NCBI GenBank assembly: GCA_018714505.1 | Contig: DVNI01000003.1 | Location: forward strand, 1-36,151 | Source: Candidatus Avacidaminococcus intestinavium | GTDB taxonomy: Bacteria; Bacillota; Negativicutes; Acidaminococcales; Acidaminococcaceae | Reading direction: 5' to 3' | Length of the DNA: 36,151 nucleotides | Shown here: piece after piece, positions 29,017-36,151 of the stretch | Layout of the letters: the number at the start of each line of letters is the position of its first letter | Position numbering within the stretch: position 1 is the stretch's first letter | Notes under the pieces: generated by a model | The model's database searches: none | Told to the model about the DNA's origin: nothing | Seen by the model: the letters and a program-made list of their open reading frames with translations, nothing else | Program-made: the position numbers and the translations under genes

Positions 29017-30846
29017 TTATTTCTTTTCTTCATCTACTACTTCTGCGTCTACAACATCTTCTGCAGTTTTTTGATCTCCTTCAGCACCTGTACTACCATC
29101 TGCTTTATCCGCTTCTGCTTGTTTATATAGCTCTGCCGATAATTCATATAGTGGTTTAGTTAGAGCTTCTGTATCAGCTTTAATTTTTTCAATATCTTCA
29201 CCTTTTAAAGTTTCTTTCAAAGTAGCAAGTGCTTCTTCAACCTTCTTCACAAGCTCTTCACTGCCTTTGCCTTCCATATCCTTAATGGTTTTTTCCGCTT
29301 GATAGGTCAAAGAATCTGCTTGATTGCGTACTTCAACCATTTCTTTACGTTTTTTATCTGCTTCAGCATTAGCCTCTGCCTCTTTAACCATTCTTTCAAC
29401 ATCGTCTTTATTAAGAGTACCAGAAGAAGTAATAGTTATCTTTTGTTCTTTTCCTGTGCCAAGATCCTTAGCACTAACGTTTACAATACCGTTTGCATCA
29501 ATATCAAAAGCTACTTCAATTTTAGGCACACCACGTGGAGCTGGCGGAATACCTGACAATTCAAATCTACCTAAAGTTTTATTATCAGCAGCCATCTCGC
29601 GTTCGCCTTGTAAAACATGAATATCAACAGATGGTTGATTATCAGCAGCAGTTGAGAAAACTTGTTTACGAGAAGTAGGTATTGTTGTATTGCGCTCAAT
29701 AATTTTAGTAGCAACTCCACCTAATGTTTCGATACCAAGGGAAAGTGGTGTTACATCAAGCAGCAAAACATCTTTTACCTCTCCTGCCAAAACACCCGCT
29801 TGAATAGCAGCACCTACTGCTACACATTCATCCGGATTAATACCATGATGAGGATCTTTGCCCATTAATTTTTTAATAGCTTCTTGTACTGCCGGAATTC
29901 GTGAAGAACCACCAACCATAATTACTTTCGCAATTTCACTAGCATTAAGACCAGCATCTTGTAATGCTTGGCGCGTAGGAGCAATTGTTCTTTCAACTAA
30001 GTCAGCTGTTAATTCATCAAATTTTGCGCGTGTTAAATTAATATCCAAATGTTTAGGACCATCAGCACCTGCCGTAATAAACGGTAAATTAATGTTAGTA
30101 GTCAAAACGCCAGATAATTCAATTTTTGCTTTTTCAGCTGCTTCACGTAAACGTTGCATCGCCATTTTATCAGCCGATAAGTCAATGCCACTTTCTTTTT
30201 TAAATTCGCCAATAAGCCAATTCATAACTCTTTCATCAAAGTCGTCACCGCCTAACCGTGTATCACCGTTAGTTGCTTTTACTTCAAAAACGCCATCGCC
30301 CATTTCTAAGATTGATACGTCAAACGTACCACCGCCCAAGTCATACACTAAAACTGTATGATCATTGGATTTATCAATACCATAAGCGAGTGCTGCTGCT
30401 GTCGGTTCGTTAATAATACGCAATACTTCAAGTCCCGCAATCTTACCAGCATCCTTAGTAGCTTGACGTTGGCTATCACTAAAATAGGCCGGAACAGTAA
30501 TAACTGCTTGTGCAATTTTTTCGCCAAGATACTTTTCTGCATCTTCTTTTAATTTTTGTAAAATCATAGCTGAAATTTCTTCTGGCGAGTATTTTTTATC
30601 GTCAATACTTACACGATAATCTGTACCCATCTGACGTTTAATGGAAGCAATCGTTCTATCTGGATTAGAAACTGCTTGACGTTTTGCCAATTGGCCAACT
30701 AAACGTTCACCTGTTTTTGAAAAACCTACTACTGACGGTGTAAGACGTCCACCTTCTTGTGTAGAAATTACGGTGGGTTCGCCACCTTCCATTACTGCAA
30801 CTACAGAGTTTGTAGTACCTAAATCAATACCAATAACTTTAGACAT
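29017..30846 (-). CDS. dnaK: molecular chaperone DnaK
   Basis: [61 protein letters not shown]. Confidence 0.99.
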   Translation of the reverse strand: MSKVIGIDLGTTNSVVAVMEGGEPTVISTQEGGRLTPSVVGFSKTGERLVGQLAKRQAVSNPDRTIASIKRQMGTDYRVSIDDKKYSPEEISAMILQKLKEDAEKYLGEKIAQAVITVPAYFSDSQRQATKDAGKIAGLEVLRIINEPTAAALAYGIDKSNDHTVLVYDLGGGTFDVSILEMGDGVFEVKATNGDTRLGGDDFDERVMNWLIGEFKKESGIDLSADKMAMQRLREAAEKAKIELSGVLTTNINLPFITAGADGPKHLDINLTRAKFDELTADLVERTIAPTRQALQDAGLNASEIAKVIMVGGSSRIPAVQEAIKKLMGKDPHHGINPDECVAVGAAIQAGVLAGEVKDVLLLDVTPLSLGIETLGGVATKIIERNTTIPTSRKQVFSTAADNQPSVDIHVLQGEREMAADNKTLGRFELSGIPPAPRGVPKIEVAFDIDANGIVNVSAKDLGTGKEQKITITSSGTLNKDDVERMVKEAEANAEADKKRKEMVEVRNQADSLTYQAEKTIKDMEGKGSEELVKKVEEALATLKETLKGEDIEKIKADTEALTKPLYELSAELYKQAEADKADGSTGAEGDQKTAEDVVDAEVVDEEKK

Positions 30847-30886
30847 TTTTTCTTCCTCCTACAACTATTATTTTCTATTATCAAAT

Positions 30887-31450
30887 TTAATCGTTATTTA
30901 CAACCTTAACTTTGCTATGACGAATTACTTTATCATTAATTTTATAGCCTTTTTCAAAAACAGTCTCAATCATACCATCTTCTAGTTCAGAATTAACGCC
31001 ACGCATCACAGCTTCATGCACTACAGGGTCAAATTTTTCCCCAGCTGCCGGAATTTCTTCTACTGCTAAGTCCGTTAAGGTTTGTGTTAATTGACGCTTA
31101 ATCATATCAATGCCAACCTTAAGGCTCTCCACATTGTCAGCTTTTTGAATACTATCTTCTGCTCGATCAAAACTATCAAGAACCTCCAGGAACTTTTTCA
31201 CCACATTAACAGTAACAAAAGATGCTAGCTCTGCTTGTTCTTTGACTGTACGTCTTCTAAAATTATCAAAATCGGCTTGTAATCTTAAATTTCTAGTTTG
31301 CAATTCCTCAATACGCTTATCTTTTTCTTCTACCACCGCTGTTTCTACATCTGCAGTCGCTTTTTCACTACACTCTGTAGTTTCTTCAACCTTTTGTGTA
31401 TCTACTATTTCATCCTTAACTTCTTGTTGCTTTTCCTCCATGTTCAACAC
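30887..31450 (-). CDS. grpE: nucleotide exchange factor GrpE
   Basis: LQADFDNFRRRTVKEQAE, FDPVVHEAVMRG, VFEKGYKINDKVIRHSKVKV. Confidence 0.96.
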   Translation of the reverse strand: MLNMEEKQQEVKDEIVDTQKVEETTECSEKATADVETAVVEEKDKRIEELQTRNLRLQADFDNFRRRTVKEQAELASFVTVNVVKKFLEVLDSFDRAEDSIQKADNVESLKVGIDMIKRQLTQTLTDLAVEEIPAAGEKFDPVVHEAVMRGVNSELEDGMIETVFEKGYKINDKVIRHSKVKVVNND

Positions 31451-31468
31451 TCATCCTCCTTATTTAAT

Positions 31469-32500
31469 TCATGATTGTTTGTTCTCATCAAATAATATTT
31501 TTAAATAATGATGCAGGTAGTCCATGACGGAAATAATCTTGCCATATTCCATCCGTGTCGGTCCAAGAACCGCCATCGTACCAACCACTCTACCATTCAA
31601 ACGATAAGTGGCTTGTACCATACTACAATCTTGAATACCAGTGAATTTGTTTTCATTACCAATTGTAATCTTAATCCCAGAATCCTCACCTACATGCAAA
31701 ATATCCTTAAGGACTTTTTCTTCTTCTAAGATTGTCAACAAATCCTTAATTCTTTCAACACTGCGAAACTCTGGTTGATTTAAAAGCTGTTTTGTTCCAC
31801 CGAGAAAAACCTTTTGTTCCTTGCTAGTGGAACCAATATTCTGTAATGCTTGAATAATAGAAGCATACAAAATCTTATCTTCAGCAAGATTATTAAAAAC
31901 ATCCTGCAATACAAACTGACTGATATCAATAATTTCATAGCCCTGCAATTTATTGCTGATTCGTTTTGCTAAATAGTCCATCTCCTCTGTAGTCATGCCT
32001 AGAGGCACTTCTACTACACAGTTATCAACAACACCATCATCAGTAATCACACAGAGGATAGCGCGCGTACCATCAAGCGGCAAAAACTTTAAATAACGAA
32101 AAATACTACTACTCCGATTATCCGCTAAAACTAAAGATACGTTTTTGGTCATTCGTGATAGAATTTTAGCTGTCGATTGGAAAATTTCATCAATATTCCG
32201 TAACCGTTCATGATACCAAGCATCAATTAAAGCTTGATCATTTTCTGTAAGCGAACCAGGTTCAATCATTGAATCAACATAAAAGCGATAAGCTTGAGCT
32301 GATGGTATTCTACCAGCAGAAGTATGTGGTTGTTCTAAAAAACCCATCACTTCGAGATCCGACATTTCATTACGAATCGTAGCCGGACTTAAACCTAAAT
32401 CATATTGACGAGCGATAGTTCTAGAACCAACCGGCTCAGCAGTAGATATATAATCTTCAATTATAATTTGCAGGATTCTTTTTTTTCTTTCATTAAGCAT
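31469..32500 (-). CDS. hrcA: heat-inducible transcription repressor HrcA
   Basis: ILQIIIEDYISTAEPVGSRTIARQYDLGLSPATIRNEMSDLEVMGFLEQPHTSAGRIPS. Confidence 0.97.
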   Translation of the reverse strand: MLNERKKRILQIIIEDYISTAEPVGSRTIARQYDLGLSPATIRNEMSDLEVMGFLEQPHTSAGRIPSAQAYRFYVDSMIEPGSLTENDQALIDAWYHERLRNIDEIFQSTAKILSRMTKNVSLVLADNRSSSIFRYLKFLPLDGTRAILCVITDDGVVDNCVVEVPLGMTTEEMDYLAKRISNKLQGYEIIDISQFVLQDVFNNLAEDKILYASIIQALQNIGSTSKEQKVFLGGTKQLLNQPEFRSVERIKDLLTILEEEKVLKDILHVGEDSGIKITIGNENKFTGIQDCSMVQATYRLNGRVVGTMAVLGPTRMEYGKIISVMDYLHHYLKILFDENKQS

Positions 32501-32524
32501 TACTGCACCTCCTGCTCTTCATTG

Positions 32525-32551
32525 TTAGCACTCTATCTTTAGGAGTGCTAA
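32525..32551 (-). promoter_or_regulatory. CIRCE operator (HrcA-binding)
   Basis: Perfect TTAGCACTC-N9-GAGTGCTAA between the promoter and hrcA. Confidence 0.97.
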
Positions 32552-32562
32552 CATCTGATATA

Positions 32563-32591
32563 AAATTACCACTTAGTTAGCATCTTGTCAA
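32563..32591 (-). promoter_or_regulatory. sigma-A-type promoter of hrcA-grpE-dnaK-dnaJ
   Basis: Minus strand TTGACA-N17-TAATTT immediately upstream of CIRCE. Confidence 0.65.
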
Positions 32592-32607
32592 GTATTTTCC
32601 TTGAATT

Positions 32608-33759
32608 TTATAAAAAAATCTCAAAGATTCTGTTACTAAATTTAAAACCAAGTTCAGTTAAACATAATTGATCTTTTGGTTCATTATAAATAAGCATCTC
32701 ATTTTTTATATATGGTTCTAATTCCTTGCCAAACTCTTTTATAAGATCAACCTTAAATTCTTTACGAACTGCTGATAAACTAATTCCCCAACGAGTACGC
32801 AAACCCATAAATAAATATTCGGCCAATTTTTGTCTTGCTGAGATTCTTTCTATTTCTGGCTCTAAATCCGCCAAATAGCTTTCAATTGTTCTAGCATTTG
32901 TTTGTCTTTGCCACCCATTAAAAGAGCAAGCTGAGCTACCAAAAGCGATATACGGTTGGTAACGCCAATAAACAAGATTATGTTGCGATTCTTTTCCTGG
33001 TAGTGCAAAATTGGAAATCTCGTAATGACTATATCCTGCCGCCTCCAAAATACTAAGTGTTAGTTCATACATAGTATCTACTTCATCTTCTGTTGGGAGA
33101 ACAATTTTTTTATTTTCAACTAAATCAGATAATGCTGTACCATCTTCTACCAAAAGATCATAAACAGAGATGTGCTCAACTCCTGCCAGCAATGCTCTTT
33201 GTAGATTATTTTCAAAAGAATCTACCGTTTGTTTTGGTAAACCACGAATAAAATCTACATTGATTTTTTGAAAGCCTGCTTCTTGCGCCCATTCTATTGC
33301 TTGCAAGGCTTCCTTTGCGGTATGAATTCTACCAACCATTTGTAATTCTTGGTCATTAAAACTTTGAACGCCTATACTTACTCTATCTACCCCAAGTTCA
33401 CGATAGCTTTTCATTTTATTTAAATCAGCTGTACCTGGATTGAGCTCCAAAGTTACTTCACTGGGGTTTCGCCATAAGTTGTCAATTTTTAACTGTTTTA
33501 TAATTTTTTCCAACTGTAAAACCGTCAGTAATGATGGTGTACCGCCGCCAAAATAAACAGTGGCATTTTCACTCAATTGCCTTTCTTCAGAGCGCTTTGT
33601 GATTTCACTACAGATTTTTCTAACATAAGTATCTTGCAAGTGTTCACGGCCTGCCCAGGAAGCAAAGTCACAATACAAACATTTTTGCACACAAAAAGGG
33701 ATGTGAATATACATCCCTTTAGTTAGTTTTCCATATTCTTTCTCATGCATTTCCATCAA
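32608..33759 (-). CDS. hemW: radical SAM heme chaperone HemW (coproporphyrinogen III oxidase-like)
   Basis: [45 protein letters not shown]. Confidence 0.93.
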   Translation of the reverse strand: MMEMHEKEYGKLTKGMYIHIPFCVQKCLYCDFASWAGREHLQDTYVRKICSEITKRSEERQLSENATVYFGGGTPSLLTVLQLEKIIKQLKIDNLWRNPSEVTLELNPGTADLNKMKSYRELGVDRVSIGVQSFNDQELQMVGRIHTAKEALQAIEWAQEAGFQKINVDFIRGLPKQTVDSFENNLQRALLAGVEHISVYDLLVEDGTALSDLVENKKIVLPTEDEVDTMYELTLSILEAAGYSHYEISNFALPGKESQHNLVYWRYQPYIAFGSSACSFNGWQRQTNARTIESYLADLEPEIERISARQKLAEYLFMGLRTRWGISLSAVRKEFKVDLIKEFGKELEPYIKNEMLIYNEPKDQLCLTELGFKFSNRIFEIFL

Positions 33760-35552
33760 TCCATTTTCAAAATCGCCATAAAAGCTTCCTGTGGTAATTC
33801 TACACTACCAACTTGCTTCATGCGTTTTTTACCCTCTTTTTGCTTTTCTAACAACTTACGTTTGCGCGAAATATCGCCGCCATAACATTTGGCTAAAACA
33901 TCTTTACGCATTGCACGTACCGTTTCTCTAGCCACTATTTTATTACCAATTGCTGCCTGCACAGGAATTTCAAACATTTGACGTGGAATTAAACTGCATA
34001 ATTTCTCGACCAACTGTCTTCCTCTACGCTGAGCACTTTCGGTATGAACAATTGCTGATAAAGCATCAACAGCCTCACCATTTAACAAAATATCAACTTT
34101 TGCTAATTTAGATTCGCGATAACCGTGCAACTCATAATCCAATGAAGCATAACCACGAGTTGACGATTTTAAGCGATCAAAATAATCATAAATAATTTCG
34201 CTAAGCGGCAAAGAATAATGAAGCATTACCCGATTTTCATCAACATAGGTCATATTATCGTACTCGCCACGTTTTTCTTGTGATAATTCCATTACTGCAC
34301 CAACATATTCCTTAGGTGCGATAACCGTTGCTCTCACAAATGGTTCTTCAACATGATCAATGACTGTAGGATCTGGAAACAAGGATGGATTATCAACCAT
34401 CTCCACATTACCATCTGTCAAAAACACCTGATAAATTACGTTAGGAGCTGTTGTGATTAAGCTTAGATTGTATTCTCTTTCTAAACGTTCACGAATAACA
34501 TCCATATGTAATAACCCTAAAAAGCCACATCTAAAACCAAATCCTAAAGCCAGCGAAGTCTCTGGTTCAAAGACTAAAGATGCATCGTTTAATTGTAATT
34601 TTTCTAAAGCATCTCTTAAGTCCGCATAATCAGCATTTTCAACCGGATACAAACCGCAAAAAACCATTGGCGTTGCTTTCCTATACCCTGGTAGCGCTTC
34701 TGAGGCAGGGTTTTTACTATCGGTAACCGTATCACCCACACGAGCGTCCTTAACGTTTTTGATTGCCGCAGCAAAAAAGCCAACTTGTCCAGCTTCCAAA
34801 ACGTCTACATTAGCTAAATAAGGTTTAAAGACACCAACCTCAGTAACTTCAAAGACTTTTTCAGTAGCCATCATTTTAATGCTCATACCCTTGCGAATTG
34901 ATCCATCCATAACCCTAACATAAAGCATTACGCCTTTATAAGCATCAAATTTAGAATCAAAGACTAATGCCTTTAAGGGTTTTGTTGCGCTACCTTGTGG
35001 TGGCGGTACTTTTTTAACAATTTCCTCTAAGACTTTATCTATACCAAAACCTGTTTTAGCACTTGTTAAAATAGCTTCAGAAGCATCAATGCCTATCACG
35101 TCTTCTATTTCTCTTTTTACTCTCTCTGGATCAGCACTTGGTAAATCTATTTTGTTGATAACAGGAATTATCTCTAGGTCATGTTCTAGAGCTAAATAAA
35201 TATTGGCCAAAGTTTGCGCTTCAATACCTTGGCTAGCATCTACTACTAACAATGCTCCTTCACATGCGGCTAAAGCACGCGAAACTTCGTACGTAAAATC
35301 AACATGACCCGGTGTATCAATGAGATTAAGCATATACGTCTTACCATCTTTTGGTGTATAAGAAATCCGCACCGCTTGAGCTTTGATCGTGATTCCACGT
35401 TCTCTTTCCAACTCTAATTGGTCAAGAATCTGATCATCCATTTCTCGCTTAGATAAAGTTCCTGTGCTTTCTATTAAGCGATCGGCAATTGTCGATTTTC
35501 CATGGTCAATATGTGCTATAATTGAAAAGTTTCTAATTAATTCTTGCGACAT
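33756..35552 (-). CDS. lepA: elongation factor 4 (LepA)
   Basis: [65 protein letters not shown]. Confidence 0.98.
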   Translation of the reverse strand: MSQELIRNFSIIAHIDHGKSTIADRLIESTGTLSKREMDDQILDQLELERERGITIKAQAVRISYTPKDGKTYMLNLIDTPGHVDFTYEVSRALAACEGALLVVDASQGIEAQTLANIYLALEHDLEIIPVINKIDLPSADPERVKREIEDVIGIDASEAILTSAKTGFGIDKVLEEIVKKVPPPQGSATKPLKALVFDSKFDAYKGVMLYVRVMDGSIRKGMSIKMMATEKVFEVTEVGVFKPYLANVDVLEAGQVGFFAAAIKNVKDARVGDTVTDSKNPASEALPGYRKATPMVFCGLYPVENADYADLRDALEKLQLNDASLVFEPETSLALGFGFRCGFLGLLHMDVIRERLEREYNLSLITTAPNVIYQVFLTDGNVEMVDNPSLFPDPTVIDHVEEPFVRATVIAPKEYVGAVMELSQEKRGEYDNMTYVDENRVMLHYSLPLSEIIYDYFDRLKSSTRGYASLDYELHGYRESKLAKVDILLNGEAVDALSAIVHTESAQRRGRQLVEKLCSLIPRQMFEIPVQAAIGNKIVARETVRAMRKDVLAKCYGGDISRKRKLLEKQKEGKKRMKQVGSVELPQEAFMAILKMD

Positions 35553-35685
35553 TTATTTACTCCAATACATTAATTTAGTGAATATAATTATAACATTTTC
35601 TACTTCCATCTAGCAAGGCACACCATTGTAGTAGCTTAATTTGTTTATTTTTTTACGGTCTTTTGCCGTAATTGAATAAAATAAC

Positions 35686-35714
35686 TTGCCAAAACTTCGC
35701 AAGCGTGATAGAAT
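35686..35714 (+). promoter_or_regulatory. sigma-A-type promoter for rpsT
   Basis: TTGCCA-N17-TAGAAT. Confidence 0.6.
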
Positions 35715-35748
35715 TCATTGGTAAAGTAATTTCTAGGAGGTGAATTCA

Positions 35749-36012
35749 TTGCCAAACATCAAATCTTCTATCCGCAGTGTAAAAACTGATGCAGAACGTC
35801 GTGCAAAAAATGCTCCTATTAAAGCTGCTCTCCGCAACGCTTCCCGCAAAGTAGTATCTTTAACTGAAACCGCTTCCAAAGAAGATGCGCAAACAACTTT
35901 TGTTCAGGCAAGCAGTTTATTAGATAAAGCTGCGCGTAAAAGTATCATTCACAAAAATGCTGCAGCACGTAAGAAATCAAGACTTGCAAAAAGAATCAAC
36001 GAAATGGCTTAA
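35749..36012 (+). CDS. rpsT: 30S ribosomal protein S20
   Basis: MPNIKSSIRSVKTDAERRAKNAPIKAALRNASRKV...IIHKNAAARKKSRLAKRINEMA; AGGAGGTGA spaced for TTG at 35749. Confidence 0.95.
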   Translation: MPNIKSSIRSVKTDAERRAKNAPIKAALRNASRKVVSLTETASKEDAQTTFVQASSLLDKAARKSIIHKNAAARKKSRLAKRINEMA

Positions 36013-36019
36013 ACAATAA

Positions 36020-36045
36020 AACCTGCTTAGTAAAGCAGGTTTTTT
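36020..36045 (+). terminator. Rho-independent terminator of rpsT
   Basis: AACCTGCTT-AGTA-AAGCAGGTT TTTT. Confidence 0.88.
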
Positions 36046-36060
36046 CGCTTTTAAGACTAC

Positions 36061-36108
36061 AAAAAAGGAATGTCCACGGCACCTCGGCTGTGAGCATTCC
36101 TTTTTTTT
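36061..36108. terminator. second, probably bidirectional terminator between rpsT and convergent gene
   Basis: AAAAAAGGAATGTCCACGGC-ACCTCG-GCTGTGAGCATTCCTTTTTTTT. Confidence 0.75.
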
Positions 36109-36109
36109 A

Positions 36110-36151
36110 TTAATTTACCGCTTTTTCTTCTCTAGCAACCATCTCATCTAA
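36110..36151 (-). CDS. 3' end of a minus-strand CDS, product not identifiable
   Basis: Minus reading ...LDEMVAREEKAVN* ends just before the bidirectional terminator; only 13 codons visible. Confidence 0.45.
   Translation of the reverse strand, partial: LDEMVAREEKAVN

Noticed and set aside
29858-30361. 167-aa plus-strand ORF antisense to dnaK
   Set aside because: Shadow ORF of the dnaK coding strand; Ser/Pro-rich composition typical of antisense frames, no RBS or family match.
35653-35671. TTACGG-TCTTTTG-CCGTAA dyad upstream of rpsT
   Set aside because: Only a 6-bp stem, upstream of the predicted promoter; too weak to claim function.
1-36151. Search for mobile elements, phage genes, defence systems, tRNA/rRNA genes
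   Set aside because: No transposase/integrase motifs, CRISPR repeats, recognisable toxin-antitoxin pairs or tRNA cloverleafs were seen by eye; tools (tRNAscan-SE, DefenseFinder) would be needed to exclude subtle cases.

Overview
This 36 kb window looks like an ordinary low-GC Firmicutes/Negativicutes-type core chromosome segment. Most genes are on the minus strand. Reading the minus-strand blocks from the right end: (i) lepA-hemW-[promoter/CIRCE]-hrcA-grpE-dnaK-dnaJ-prmA-rsmE-mtaB-hinT-[promoter]-rpsU-yqeY heat-shock, translation and tRNA-modification block; (ii) nfeD-like, floA and a 140-aa membrane-anchored protein; (iii) a secreted hypothetical and a two-domain PPK2; (iv) a TIGR03960-like radical SAM protein, pgeF, yggS, sepF, proC, ylmH, divIVA and a histidine phosphatase; (v) T-box-controlled ileS; (vi) a small accessory-looking island (LysR regulator, three tiny ORFs, several strong dyads); (vii) Fe/Mn superoxide dismutase; (viii) a cobalamin-riboswitch-controlled tetrapyrrole operon, sirC-hemA-hemC-cobA/hemD-hemB-hemL. 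rpsT lies divergently at the right end. I found no CRISPR array, transposon, prophage, toxin-antitoxin pair or obvious defence system, and no compelling wholly new system. The best second-look items are the 7.4-9.2 kb island (including two 57-aa ORFs missing from the supplied ORF track), a LysR promoter whose -10 sits inside a large perfect dyad, a ~92-nt hemA/hemC coding overlap, a PPK2 with one degenerate P-loop domain, and a conserved-looking C-terminal motif protein next to floA.
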